Below are positions 1-8,857 of a DNA stretch of 46,686 bases, piece by piece. The translations under genes and the position numbers were made by a program. The notes beneath the pieces are model-generated. The model was not told the origin of the DNA, searched no databases, and saw only the letters and a program-made list of their open reading frames with translations. Position 1 is the stretch's first letter. Each line of letters begins with the position of its first letter. Source of the stretch: Verrucomicrobiota bacterium (GTDB taxonomy: Bacteria; Verrucomicrobiota; Verrucomicrobiia; Opitutales; UBA2995); NCBI GenBank assembly GCA_027622555.1, contig JAQBYJ010000034.1:1-46686 (forward strand). The letters run 5' to 3'.

Positions 1-184
1 ATCCCAGCATGATCTAGGTATCCCATTCCAAATGCTCGTCAATCACCGTGCCAAATAAAAATACCGTGATTCCCTTATATGAGCTGGTGAAAAAACTTTG
101 TGTAAGGTATTGTTTTACCTCAAAAACAGATTATTCGGAAAAATCAGTCCAAATCTCAGTTTCTAAAAAGCATTGGGAATAGAA

Positions 185-931
185 CTAGTTTTTAACCGCT
201 AACCAAAATCTGCATTCGTCAGAAAACCGTCGAACGACATACCCCTCGTTTCCCAATTCCTGCCGAAGGTAAGTTTCAATCGAAACAAAACCTTCCTCTT
301 TTAAGAATAATTCCGTCTGCTCTTCACTCGTAGAATGAATATACATTAATCCGAGTTCAGTCGATTCAAGGACATCTCCAAAATCTACTTTCCGATTATC
401 TTGTTTTCCGGATTTCCAAGCGATTTCCTCCAGCGTCCAATGATCCTTTTGATTCGAAAACTTTCGATCATGACCAGTGAAGATATAGGTCCCGTCTTTT
501 TTTAAAACTCGATGAATTTCTTTTAAGGCTTTGCGTCGTTCGATCTCACCCGGAATCATGAAAAATCCATTGAATCCGAAAATTACCCCATCGAAGTAAT
601 TGTCAGGCCACGGTAAAGCCCGAGCATCCGCTTGGCGAAATGCAATTCGGGATTGTTTGCTATCCCCAATCAATTGAGCGGACTCAATCATGGCCGCTGA
701 GAAATCGACGGCTTCTACCTGGCCAAACCCTTCCGCTTCCAACCCAAAGGCTATCCTCCCCGTGCCACAACCTAGATCCAATAAATGATCGTTCTTTGAG
801 AATCGATTATTAAAAAGTGTTCTTTCAGAATTCCAAAGTCCGACACGGTGGCCTTCACGGACATAATGAGAAACGACCAATTCGCTCTCAAAATAGGCCT
901 TTGCGATCTTTTCAACAGGATTCTCAGCCAT
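185..931 (-). CDS. Class I SAM-dependent methyltransferase
   Basis: A soluble protein of 248 residues with the class I S-adenosylmethionine methyltransferase fold. Motif I LDLGCGTG lies at about residues 51-58, and the acidic ribose-binding position follows at VDFS (about 75-78). The middle part 'VIFGFNGFFMIPG' corresponds to motif IV, followed by the HRVLKKDG stretch typical of the Methyltransf_11/25 group. I chose the ATG at 931 because GAGG sits 9 bases upstream; the frame stays open 15 codons further, but that part lies outside the conserved fold. The substrate cannot be read from the sequence. It is divergent from the bL21 gene, with about 75 bases between the starts. The call of methyltransferase is secure; the target is unknown. 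Confidence 0.85.
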   Translation of the reverse strand: MAENPVEKIAKAYFESELVVSHYVREGHRVGLWNSERTLFNNRFSKNDHLLDLGCGTGRIAFGLEAEGFGQVEAVDFSAAMIESAQLIGDSKQSRIAFRQADARALPWPDNYFDGVIFGFNGFFMIPGEIERRKALKEIHRVLKKDGTYIFTGHDRKFSNQKDHWTLEEIAWKSGKQDNRKVDFGDVLESTELGLMYIHSTSEEQTELFLKEEGFVSIETYLRQELGNEGYVVRRFSDECRFWLAVKN

Positions 932-1005
932 ACATTTCGTCCTCAGAAGGAGATTTAATATTTCCTGGAAAAACACTTGATTTTTCGTGAAGGAAATGGA
1001 GTCTT

Positions 1006-1338
1006 ATGCGTTTTTTCAAAATGAAAGCAACCATACGCACACAAGGCAGACAGTTCACTGTAACGGAGGGCGACATCCTCATGGTGAACCGGTATTGCGA
1101 TACCGAAGCCGGATCTGATGTCGAGATCAATGAAGTTTTAGCTGTCGGCGAAGGAGAAAACGCCGTTTTCGGCACACCACTCGTAGAAGGAGCTTCTGTT
1201 TCCGCGAAGGTACTTGAAAACAAACGCGGCAAGAAGGTCATCGCTTACAAGAAAAAGCGTCGTCAAGGCTACGAAAGAAAACGCGGCCACCGCCAGGAAA
1301 TTTCCGTAATTAAGATTGAATCCATCAAATCTGCTTAA
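1006..1338 (+). CDS. rplU: 50S ribosomal protein bL21
   Basis: Large-subunit protein bL21, which binds 23S rRNA. The family core is visible: an N-terminal '[12 protein letters not shown]' strand, '[11 protein letters not shown]', '[33 protein letters not shown]' (the lysine/arginine-rich rRNA-binding part, positions about 66-98) and the usual 'ISVIKIES' ending. The start at 1006 is preceded by GGAG at 998-1001. An ATG five codons later (1021) would give the more usual 105-residue protein starting MKATIRTQ, but has no Shine-Dalgarno sequence at a normal distance. The stop is two bases from the bL27 start, the near-universal rplU-rpmA pair. Very secure identification; start uncertain by five codons. 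Confidence 0.96.
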   Translation: MRFFKMKATIRTQGRQFTVTEGDILMVNRYCDTEAGSDVEINEVLAVGEGENAVFGTPLVEGASVSAKVLENKRGKKVIAYKKKRRQGYERKRGHRQEISVIKIESIKSA

Positions 1339-1340
1339 AC

Positions 1341-1592
1341 ATGGCTCACAAAAAAGGACAATCAACCTCCAGAAACGGTCGCGACAGCAAGCCTAAGATG
1401 CTTGGTGTTAAGAAGTATGACGGAGAAACAGTACTCGCTGGCAATATCATCATGCGTCAACGAGGAACAAAATACCATCCAGGCCAAAACATGGGTCTCG
1501 GTCGGGATTTCACACTATTTGCCTTGAAAGATGGCAAAGTGAAGTTCGACAAAGCTCATCGTAAAATAAGTATTATAACTGAGGCTGCCTAA
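1341..1592 (+). CDS. rpmA: 50S ribosomal protein bL27
   Basis: Ribosomal protein bL27, whose N-terminal tail reaches the peptidyl transferase centre. The 83 residues carry the whole family signature: MAHKKGQ start, '[19 protein letters not shown]', '[23 protein letters not shown]' and '[12 protein letters not shown]'. No extra N-terminal cleavage peptide of the Firmicutes type is present, so the protein is used as translated. It begins two bases after rplU and is followed by a strong intrinsic terminator at 1617-1645, so rplU-rpmA form a complete two-gene operon. Confidence 0.98.
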   Translation: MAHKKGQSTSRNGRDSKPKMLGVKKYDGETVLAGNIIMRQRGTKYHPGQNMGLGRDFTLFALKDGKVKFDKAHRKISIITEAA

Positions 1593-1616
1593 AGCTTTCA
1601 GTCTGACACTTTCAAA

Positions 1617-1645
1617 AACCCGTGACTAACGTCACGGGTTTTTTT
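1617..1645 (+). terminator. Intrinsic terminator after rplU-rpmA
   Basis: A perfect 10-bp stem, AACCCGTGAC (1617-1626) with GTCACGGGTT (1631-1640), a four-base TAAC loop and a run of T from 1639 to 1645. This is a textbook rho-independent terminator 25 bases after the rpmA stop. The next ATG (1647) is only one base beyond the T-run. Confidence 0.95.
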
Positions 1646-1646
1646 C

Positions 1647-2021
1647 ATGTCAGAACGTCTATCCAGCCTGAATCAGCAGAAACAACTTATTGAGCAACAT
1701 CTCCGTTGGTTGGAGCTTGAGATTGCAAAAGAATCTGGTCAATCAGCTGATACGTCTAGTGTAGTTCGCCCAATTGAAAATCTGCCCCCCCCTACTGAGA
1801 CTATCCCTTTCCCAGCTGTTAAAACTCCCGCAGTCGCACTGGAAACAGAAGAAGGAGAAGTGAAGGTTGAGCAAATTGCTGATAAAATCATTTCCCAATA
1901 CGGACAATACTCAACAAGCAGGGAAATGGACCCCAAACTCGCCCTGGTCCTATTCTTTGGCGGAATACTTGGATTTATGGCTTTGGCAATTTTTCTCTTT
2001 TATTGGTTCGGTTACCGTTAG
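1647..2021 (+). CDS. Small C-terminally membrane-anchored protein, unknown function
   Basis: A 124-residue protein I cannot assign to a family. Residues 1-30 look like a short amphipathic helix or coiled coil ('LSSLNQQKQLIEQHLRWLEL'). Residues 40-70 are proline-rich and acidic, and 98-121 form one hydrophobic membrane span followed by FGYR, so the protein is probably tail-anchored with its bulk in the cytoplasm. The frame has a stop at 1623 and no other start before 1647, so the ATG directly after the rpmA terminator is the only full-length choice. That leaves almost no 5' leader unless transcription reads through. Composition and codon use match the neighbours. Confidence 0.6.
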   Translation: MSERLSSLNQQKQLIEQHLRWLELEIAKESGQSADTSSVVRPIENLPPPTETIPFPAVKTPAVALETEEGEVKVEQIADKIISQYGQYSTSREMDPKLALVLFFGGILGFMALAIFLFYWFGYR

Positions 2022-2023
2022 GT

Positions 2024-3067
2024 TTATAACCATACCTTCTTACTTCCGTTGGTCCAGGAGTCCCAAACGGCCTGACTAAACCTCATATATCGAACACCTG
2101 TTTCGAAGTTCGTCAGCGTGACAGGTTTTCCATCTCGAATAGACCTGACAAAATCTTCCTCAACCCGCCATTCATCGCGCTCGTTCTCAGGTATTTCAAC
2201 TGCCTCATACTTATTGCTGTTGGTTGCCGAAAACCAAAGCTTACCCGCCGAAAGATCCAACCAAAGTGATCCATTGGAGCCCGATATCCTAACTTCACTA
2301 CGTTGCACGCTCGAACTTACACCCGAGAACAAGTAGGTTGCCTTAAATCCCTGAGGGAAACGTGCCATCACGGAAAGATTATCTGGAATCAAAACTGTCC
2401 GGTGCTGACCGGTTTCGGCATCTTTACGAGCCATGGTCCCGATCAACCCATCGGCGATAACCCATTCCGGATCTGTTTCAACCCATCGAATGAGTGCTTC
2501 GTGCATTATCCCCGAAAACAAGGTGTTCACGCCACTCTTCTCGTGATCAAGTCTCCAACTAAAAGGTCCTGCTGGATCGGCCAAAATCCCATTACTGAAT
2601 TCGACGACGACTTCATACAATAGCCCCAGAAATCCTTCTTCAATCATCCGCAGGATTGTTTTATCAAAATTCAGCGAAAAGGGTGAAGGTACAAGCTGTG
2701 AAACCAGCTCTGGATATTGCCTTGAAACAGCGAGCATTTCCTCTGCTTCTTTCAAATTGCGAGCCATTCGTGCTTCAGTAAGCACATGTTTCCCTGACCG
2801 AAGGGCAGCGATCGTAGCCTCTGCATGCATATTGGGCCAAGTACCAATCATCACGGCATCAACCTCTGGATCTTCGATAACTTCTCGCCAATCAGCAGCA
2901 ACTTTTGCGATGCCAAATTTGTCAGCCACTTTTTGGGAGGATTCCAAAGATCGATTACAAACAGAAACTACATCAACACCATCAATAGCCTGAAAACCAG
3001 GAATATGTCGTGAACGGGTATTTCCACCGGCACCAATGATGCCGATTCTTAAAGGAGAGTTAGCCAT
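2024..3067 (-). CDS. Gfo/Idh/MocA-family oxidoreductase
   Basis: A 347-residue cytosolic NAD(P)-dependent oxidoreductase. Residues 7-19 form the Rossmann nucleotide-binding turn (RIGIIGAGGNTRS). 'VDAVMIGTWPNMHAEATIAALRSGKHVLTEARMARN' (about 70-104) is the family's second signature. The C-terminal half (about 130-345) has the usual alpha/beta substrate domain. In most members the second signature contains E-K-P, whose lysine takes part in catalysis; here it reads E98-A99-R100. The start overlaps the end of the DUF167 gene by 8 bases, making it the last gene of the scpB-pheA-DUF167 minus-strand run. Substrate unknown, probably a sugar or inositol derivative. Confidence 0.85.
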   Translation of the reverse strand: MANSPLRIGIIGAGGNTRSRHIPGFQAIDGVDVVSVCNRSLESSQKVADKFGIAKVAADWREVIEDPEVDAVMIGTWPNMHAEATIAALRSGKHVLTEARMARNLKEAEEMLAVSRQYPELVSQLVPSPFSLNFDKTILRMIEEGFLGLLYEVVVEFSNGILADPAGPFSWRLDHEKSGVNTLFSGIMHEALIRWVETDPEWVIADGLIGTMARKDAETGQHRTVLIPDNLSVMARFPQGFKATYLFSGVSSSVQRSEVRISGSNGSLWLDLSAGKLWFSATNSNKYEAVEIPENERDEWRVEEDFVRSIRDGKPVTLTNFETGVRYMRFSQAVWDSWTNGSKKVWL

Positions 3068-3347
3068 GAATATCTTTTATTTTAAGGAGAACTATAACTT
3101 CAGACCTGGTTAGGCCGATAATTCGAATTCGTTTTTGCGGGGAAAATTGGCCGGACTCCAGCACAATTTGTTTTCGCTCAATTTTAAGCACCGCACTGAG
3201 GAATGTTATAAGAGCTTTATTAGCTTTGCCATCTTCTGGAACTGCTTGGAGGCGAATCTTTAATGAGGTTCCGAGCCATCCTCCTATTTCCGACTTAGAG
3301 GCGTTGGGAACGACTTTGATTGCTAAGACGCAATCACTGGACTTCAT
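3060..3347 (-). CDS. DUF167 / YggU-family protein
   Basis: A 95-residue protein of the YggU/DUF167 family (small alpha/beta fold, function unsettled). The hallmark parts are 'KVVPNASKSEIGGW' (about 11-24), 'LKIRLQAVPEDGKANKALI' (about 29-47) and 'LSAVLKIERKQIVLESGQFSPQKRIRIIGL'. It overlaps pheA by four bases (ATGA, 3344-3347) at its start and the downstream oxidoreductase by eight bases at its end, so translation of the three is probably coupled. Confidence 0.88.
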   Translation of the reverse strand: MKSSDCVLAIKVVPNASKSEIGGWLGTSLKIRLQAVPEDGKANKALITFLSAVLKIERKQIVLESGQFSPQKRIRIIGLTRSEVIVLLKIKDIHG

Positions 3348-4426
3348 GGCTCATTCGGATAACTACCTAGCCACTTTACAATCGGGCAAATCTTTTCCAG
3401 TTCCTCGATAGCTTCCTTAACGGGCTCATCCGTAATGTGGCCTATTACGTCGACAAAGAACCAATACTCCCAGGCTTTGATCCTTGAAGGACGGGATTCG
3501 ATTTTAACCAAATTGATTCCTCGGCGGCTGAAGGGTTCCAGGCATTGTTGCAACGCACCTGGTTTGTCGGGAATTGAAAGAACCAGGCTGGTTTTATCTT
3601 TCCCATCACCGACCCGGTCAATGGATTCACTATTGCGACCAATTACTAAAAACCGGGTCACATTGTTGTTCATGTCCTGAATACTCTCGCCGATAATCGG
3701 AACTTCGTGTTCCACGGCAGCAAGGGCACTTGCAATCGCCGCAGCTCCCTCTTCCTTGTCAGCGATTTTAACCGCCTCGGCCGTTGAAGACACATCAATG
3801 GTTTCCGCTTGAGGAACATGGCGTCGCAACCAACCGCGGCACTGCGCGATTGCTTGGTCTTTGGAATAAACTTTTCTCACATCCTCTAGTTTCGAATGTG
3901 AAATCAAATTGTGTTTAATCGGAAGAAATATCTGGGCTACAATTTTTAGATCGGAGCCCACAAGAATATCAAAGGAGTGCAATGAGTGAAAAACGACTCC
4001 TTCTGCGGAGTTTTCGATAGGAATAACACCGTAGTCAGCCTCCCCTTTGTCCACCTCTGCAAATACGTCATTGATAGATGCCATGGGACGATACTCCATA
4101 CTATCACCAAATTGTTTGACGGCGGCCTGGTGCGTGAAAGTTGCCTTTGGTCCCAGGAAAGCAATACGGATCGATCGTTGAAGCGCATAATTCCCTGAGA
4201 TGATTTCACGATAAATACCCTTGAGGGCATCATTCCCAATGGGTCCTTCATTCAAAGCAATCACTTTTTCAAACACTTCCGCCTCACGCTTGGCATCAAA
4301 GACCGGTTTCCCGGAAGCCGCCTTTTCCTTACCGATTTCAGCGGCAATAGAAGTACGCTCATTAATGAGCCGAATAATCTCTCGATCAAGACTATCAATG
4401 CGTTTCCTATGTTCTTCCAGGCTCAT
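3344..4426 (-). CDS. pheA: Bifunctional chorismate mutase / prephenate dehydratase (P-protein)
   Basis: Makes phenylpyruvate from chorismate in two steps on the way to phenylalanine. Residues 1-85 are an AroQ-type chorismate mutase helix bundle ('LDREIIRLINERTSIAAEIG'). Residues 87-265 are the prephenate dehydratase, with the catalytic TRF motif at 257-259. Residues 279-355 are an ACT regulatory domain with GALQ (290-293) and ESRPSR (310-315), the elements that bind phenylalanine for feedback inhibition. The length of 360 matches the family. It starts 13 bases after the scpB stop and overlaps the DUF167 start by four bases, so it sits in the middle of a four-gene transcript. Confidence 0.96.
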   Translation of the reverse strand: MSLEEHRKRIDSLDREIIRLINERTSIAAEIGKEKAASGKPVFDAKREAEVFEKVIALNEGPIGNDALKGIYREIISGNYALQRSIRIAFLGPKATFTHQAAVKQFGDSMEYRPMASINDVFAEVDKGEADYGVIPIENSAEGVVFHSLHSFDILVGSDLKIVAQIFLPIKHNLISHSKLEDVRKVYSKDQAIAQCRGWLRRHVPQAETIDVSSTAEAVKIADKEEGAAAIASALAAVEHEVPIIGESIQDMNNNVTRFLVIGRNSESIDRVGDGKDKTSLVLSIPDKPGALQQCLEPFSRRGINLVKIESRPSRIKAWEYWFFVDVIGHITDEPVKEAIEELEKICPIVKWLGSYPNEP

Positions 4427-4439
4427 TTAACAGGGTAAA

Positions 4440-5390
4440 TTATTCACCAACAGGTTTGTTGTCTTCATCAACTTCTTCAATCACAACTTCGTCAGAAGTG
4501 TCATTTTCGACTTCGACCTGGTCGATCGTGCTCTCATTAAGTTCCACGTCATCGCCAACTTTTTTCGCTGCAACTTCGTAAATAGGATCATCAGGTGAAT
4601 GGAGGTCCAATTCATCCTGATCAACCTCAGTAGCAATTTTAGCAGCTTGGTATTCTACATCTTCGTCATCATTGGAAGGCAAACCTACGTCTGAATCGCT
4701 GAGGTGATCTGGCTCCTGGGCCTTTTTTATCCAATCATCGAGCTGCATTGGAGAAAGTACATCCGTACTGGGCAGTTCGTCCAAACTGGTAATCCCAGTG
4801 AATTCGAGAAATTTATCCGTAGTGCCATACTGAACAGGACGTCCAGGTAACTCTGCTCTACCGATTACATAAACCAATTCGTACTCAACCAGTTTCTGAA
4901 GCGAACTATCCACAGCCACACCACGTATCGACTCCATTTCGGAACGAGTTACCGGCTGCCTATAGGCAATAATTGCCATAGTTTCCATCGCAGCCTGACT
5001 GAGACGCATAGGCTTAGGGTCCTCCCTCAGTAATCGCACCCAAAAACCAAGGCCCGACTTCACCACAAGCCGAAAACCCAAATTGGTTTCCTGTATTTCA
5101 TAAACAGCGTCACTTTCGGCGAGTTCGGAAGAAATAGTCGAAAAAGCCTCCCGAATCTGCGTGCTGGTAATAAGGGCTGGAACTTCATCCAACAGCTCGA
5201 CAGGAAATGGCAAATGCGTTTCCAAAACGGATTCTCCATCTTCAGGCAATTTAACCCGAATTTTTTCTGCCTGATCGTGAAAACGGGAGATCACAGCCTG
5301 TATATCTTTAATACTCAAAGGTTCTGAAGTGGAGAAAAGTAGCGCCTCCAATACTTTGCACAAATTGAACTGAGTTGAGACTTCGGTCAT
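4440..5390 (-). CDS. scpB: Segregation and condensation protein B, with acidic C-terminal extension
   Basis: ScpB, which with ScpA and SMC forms the bacterial condensin complex acting on the chromosome. Two winged-helix parts are visible: residues about 8-100 ('LCKVLEALLFSTSEPLSIKDI') and about 100-190, including 'LSQAAMETMAIIAYRQPVTRSEMESIRG', 'LVEYELVYVIGRAELPGRPVQYGTTDKFLEFTGI'. The family core ends near residue 200. The last 100 or so residues are strongly acidic and low in complexity (many D, E, V), an extension not part of the usual protein. No scpA is in view. First gene of the scpB-pheA-DUF167-oxidoreductase run and divergent from ilvD. Confidence 0.92.
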   Translation of the reverse strand: MTEVSTQFNLCKVLEALLFSTSEPLSIKDIQAVISRFHDQAEKIRVKLPEDGESVLETHLPFPVELLDEVPALITSTQIREAFSTISSELAESDAVYEIQETNLGFRLVVKSGLGFWVRLLREDPKPMRLSQAAMETMAIIAYRQPVTRSEMESIRGVAVDSSLQKLVEYELVYVIGRAELPGRPVQYGTTDKFLEFTGITSLDELPSTDVLSPMQLDDWIKKAQEPDHLSDSDVGLPSNDDEDVEYQAAKIATEVDQDELDLHSPDDPIYEVAAKKVGDDVELNESTIDQVEVENDTSDEVVIEEVDEDNKPVGE

Positions 5391-5521
5391 AATCCTTGCA
5401 AACAGCTGTTTGCTGTCGCCTTTTAGGTTGTAGTTTAAAATTAAATTTTCGAAAGTGCCGATTCGTAAAGACTGCCATTTCGCAGGTCAAAAGCATTTCA
5501 AACCCAAACGTATTACAAGCT

Positions 5522-7222
5522 TTGAATCACTCTAGTTCAGATCCAAAAAACCGTCCATTCTCATCCATAGTCGTTGATGGCAATCATCGCGCACCTAATC
5601 GTTCCATGCTGAGAGCAGTTGGATTTGGTGATGAAGATTTCAAAAAACCTCAGGTAGCCATCGCATCAACCTGGAGCATGGTTACCCCCTGCAACATGCA
5701 TATCAACCTATTGGCCAAGGAATCGGTCCGTGGTGCTGACGATGCTGGAGGGAAAGGCGTAGAATTTAACACCATCACCGTTTCCGACGGAATTTCCATG
5801 GGAACCAAGGGCATGCGGTATTCCCTCGTGTCACGGGAAGTCATCGCCGATTCCATTGAAACCGTTGTATGCGCCGAAGGAATGGATGGATTGGTTGCCA
5901 TTGGTGGTTGCGACAAAAACATGCCCGGATGCATGATGGCCATTGCACGTATGAATCGTCCGGCCGTATTTGTCTATGGTGGCACGATCATGCCGGGTAT
6001 TCACAAGGAACAACCCATAGACATAGTAAGTATCTTTGAAGCTGTTGGAAAACATGCCCGAGGTGAGATCGACGATGCCGAGCTCAAACAGATCGAGTGC
6101 AACGCCATCCCTGGGCCTGGATCATGCGGAGGCATGTACACAGCAAATACCATGGCATCAGCGATTGAAGCTCTGGGAATGAGTTTGCCGAATAGCTCGG
6201 CGCAGGCAGCTATTTCAGACGCCAAGAAAATGGACTCCTATGACGCGGGAGTCGCCGTACTCAATTTGATTAAAAAGGACATCAAGCCCCGTGACATCCT
6301 CACAAGAAAAGCGTTTGAAAATGCCATCGTCACCTGTATTGCTCTTGGTGGTTCAACCAATTTGGTACTGCATCTTTTAGCTATCGCTCACTCCGCGGAA
6401 GTGGATCTGAGTCTGGACGATTTTAAAGAAATCGGGGAACGCGTTCCCCTACTCTGCGATGTTAAACCGTTTGGTCGCGTCACCATGTCGGAGCTAATCA
6501 AAATTGGTGGTATCCGTCCGTTAATGAAAATGCTACTTGATCGCGGCATGCTACACGGCGACTGCCTCACCGTTTCCGGGCTTACCATGGCGGAAACCTT
6601 AGCCGACGTCGCACCGTATCCTGAAGGACAAGACATTGTTCGCGACTGGGATAATCCCATTAAGCCCCAAAGCCATTTGCGCATTCTCAAAGGCAATCTC
6701 GCTCCAACAGGGGCGGTAGGGAAAATCACGGGTAAAGAAGGTCTCTATTTTAAAGGAACCGCAAAGGTGTACGAAGGCGAAGAAGCTGCCCTGGACGGAA
6801 TATTGAAGGGCGATGTGGTTAAAGGAAATATCGTCGTCATCCGTAATGAAGGTCCCGTAGGAGGACCTGGCATGCGAGAAATGCTTTCCCCTACTTCAGC
6901 GGTTGCAGGTCGTGGCCTTATCATGGATGTCGCACTCATTACCGATGGCCGTTTTTCAGGTGGAAGCCACGGATTTGATGTCGGCCACATAACCCCGGAG
7001 GCCGCCTTGGGAGGTCCGATTGGTGTGGTAAAAAATGGAGATGAAATCGAAATCGATGCCGTAAAAAACACCATTCAACTTCTCATCTCAGATGAAGAAC
7101 TTGAGAATCGTATGGGAAACTTTCAGCCATCTGGCTCACCAGTCAAACGAGGCGTTCTTGCAAAATACGCGAAGACAGTGACTTCAGCCTCTTTAGGTGC
7201 AGTTACCGATAAAGGTCTGTAA
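5522..7222 (+). CDS. ilvD: Dihydroxy-acid dehydratase
   Basis: Iron-sulfur enzyme that dehydrates 2,3-dihydroxy-acids in isoleucine and valine synthesis. With the start chosen here the protein has 566 residues, the normal size, and three conserved cysteines at 57 (TPCNMH), 130 (GGCDKNMPG) and 201 ([12 protein letters not shown]) for the cluster; the C-terminal '[20 protein letters not shown]' signature is intact. The frame stays open to a TTG at 5396, but that extension is not family-like. No in-frame ATG exists before 5606, which already lies in the conserved core. The TTG at 5522, giving [15 protein letters not shown], fits the known N-terminus although no Shine-Dalgarno sequence precedes it. 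Divergent from scpB. Confidence 0.94.
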   Translation: MNHSSSDPKNRPFSSIVVDGNHRAPNRSMLRAVGFGDEDFKKPQVAIASTWSMVTPCNMHINLLAKESVRGADDAGGKGVEFNTITVSDGISMGTKGMRYSLVSREVIADSIETVVCAEGMDGLVAIGGCDKNMPGCMMAIARMNRPAVFVYGGTIMPGIHKEQPIDIVSIFEAVGKHARGEIDDAELKQIECNAIPGPGSCGGMYTANTMASAIEALGMSLPNSSAQAAISDAKKMDSYDAGVAVLNLIKKDIKPRDILTRKAFENAIVTCIALGGSTNLVLHLLAIAHSAEVDLSLDDFKEIGERVPLLCDVKPFGRVTMSELIKIGGIRPLMKMLLDRGMLHGDCLTVSGLTMAETLADVAPYPEGQDIVRDWDNPIKPQSHLRILKGNLAPTGAVGKITGKEGLYFKGTAKVYEGEEAALDGILKGDVVKGNIVVIRNEGPVGGPGMREMLSPTSAVAGRGLIMDVALITDGRFSGGSHGFDVGHITPEAALGGPIGVVKNGDEIEIDAVKNTIQLLISDEELENRMGNFQPSGSPVKRGVLAKYAKTVTSASLGAVTDKGL

Positions 7223-7261
7223 TCAATACTTCGAGACATTACTTTTTTACCTAATTTATTT

Positions 7262-8833
7262 ATGAGCTGGTCTCGATTTAAACAGTATTACTATAACAAT
7301 CCGGACATTGGTTTTGCGATGGACATTAGCCGGATGAATTTCGGCGATGATTTCCTTCCAACTATGGAACCGGCGATCCTGGAAGCATACCAGGCGATGG
7401 AAGCTTTGGAAAAAGGGGCAATCGCAAATCCCGATGAAAATCGGATGGTCGGACACTACTGGCTACGAGCTCCAGAACTTGCACCCACAAAGGAAATTTC
7501 AAATGAAATCAGTGAAACGCTTGAATCCATAAAATCTTATGTGAAAAAGATTCACCGGGGCGAAATCGAAGGCCAAACCGGTTCCTTTCAAAACTGTCTG
7601 ATTATTGGAATCGGCGGATCTGCATTGGGTCCACAATTTGTTGCTCAAGCACTAGGAGAACCTGAAGGCGATCAACTCGCACTTTACTTTTTTGACAATA
7701 CCGACCCTGACGGTATCGACAGAACATTGGCGACTCTCAGTTCTGAATTAGGGGAAACCCTGTGTGTCGTAATCTCAAAATCTGGCGGTACCCCAGAAAC
7801 CAGAAACGGGATGTTGGAAGCCCAACGAGCATACGAGGAATCGGACCTTGATTTTTCAAAGCACGCAATAGCCATTACGGGTGAGGGATCAAAACTCGAT
7901 GCGGTTGCCACTGAAGAAGGATGGCTTAAACGGTTTCCCATGTGGGATTGGGTCGGCGGAAGAACGAGTGAATTGGCGGCCGTAGGATTGATTCCCGCGG
8001 CATTACAAGGTATTGATATTGATAAGTTCCTTTCAGGTGCAAAAACCATGGACGCCTTAACACGCAGTACTGAGACCGCAAACAATCCAGCCGCTCTTCT
8101 CGCCTTGATGTGGTTCTATGCAACTGATGGAAAAGGGAACAAAGACATGGTCATTCTTCCTTACAAAGATCGCCTCCAATTGTTTTCAAAATACCTGCAA
8201 CAATTGATCATGGAGTCCCTTGGCAAAGAATTTGATCTAAAGGGAAATGTCGTGAACCAAGGTATTGCCGTTTACGGAAACAAAGGCTCTACCGACCAGC
8301 ACGCTTATATCCAGCAGCTCCGCGAAGGAGTTCATAATTTCTTTGTGACATTTATTGAAGTGCTCAAAGACCGCGATCAACCCGAACTGGAGGTAGAGGA
8401 AGGCATCACCGCGGGCGATTACTTAAAGGGATTTCTACTCGGAACTCGATCAGCACTTCACGAGAATGGTCGCCAATCTATATCGATCACTGTCAACGAA
8501 ATCAATCCATTCACTGTGGGAATGCTCATCGCCCTCTACGAACGTGCAGTTGGATTGTACGCTTCTTTGGTCGGTGTAAATGCCTATCATCAGCCTGGAG
8601 TTGAAGCCGGTAAAAAAGCAGCTGTTGGAATTCTCGAACTTCAAAAGTCAGTTGTAGGCTTTCTAGACTCCAAACATGGAAACACTTTCAATGTAGAAGA
8701 AATCGCTGAAGCGATCAATCAAAGCGATCAAGCTGAGCTAATCTACAAGATTTTGGAACATATTGCAGCCAATCCCTCGCGCGGTATTCAACAAACCGGC
8801 TTTGGAGTTGAATCGAAATTCGGGCTTACCTAA
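7262..8833 (+). CDS. pgi: Glucose-6-phosphate isomerase
   Basis: Interconverts glucose 6-phosphate and fructose 6-phosphate. The 523 residues contain two SIS subdomains. The first begins with '[17 protein letters not shown]' (about 118-134), and the phosphate-binding '[15 protein letters not shown]' follows near 172-186. Further conserved parts are '[15 protein letters not shown]' and '[16 protein letters not shown]', with '[12 protein letters not shown]' towards the end. The sequence is of the shorter bacterial class rather than the 550-residue enterobacterial class. It begins 39 bases after ilvD on the same strand and could be co-transcribed, though no functional link is obvious. Confidence 0.95.
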   Translation: MSWSRFKQYYYNNPDIGFAMDISRMNFGDDFLPTMEPAILEAYQAMEALEKGAIANPDENRMVGHYWLRAPELAPTKEISNEISETLESIKSYVKKIHRGEIEGQTGSFQNCLIIGIGGSALGPQFVAQALGEPEGDQLALYFFDNTDPDGIDRTLATLSSELGETLCVVISKSGGTPETRNGMLEAQRAYEESDLDFSKHAIAITGEGSKLDAVATEEGWLKRFPMWDWVGGRTSELAAVGLIPAALQGIDIDKFLSGAKTMDALTRSTETANNPAALLALMWFYATDGKGNKDMVILPYKDRLQLFSKYLQQLIMESLGKEFDLKGNVVNQGIAVYGNKGSTDQHAYIQQLREGVHNFFVTFIEVLKDRDQPELEVEEGITAGDYLKGFLLGTRSALHENGRQSISITVNEINPFTVGMLIALYERAVGLYASLVGVNAYHQPGVEAGKKAAVGILELQKSVVGFLDSKHGNTFNVEEIAEAINQSDQAELIYKILEHIAANPSRGIQQTGFGVESKFGLT

Positions 8834-8857
8834 TTTACCGGATTACTATTAATCCTC

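Noticed and set aside
1-184. Possible tail of a gene at the left edge
   Set aside because: A minus-strand frame of about 36 codons exists, but it has no start and no recognisable motif.
6388-7074. Antisense frames inside ilvD (113 and 109 residues)
   Set aside because: Shadows of the ilvD reading frame, whose cluster cysteines and C-terminal signature are intact.
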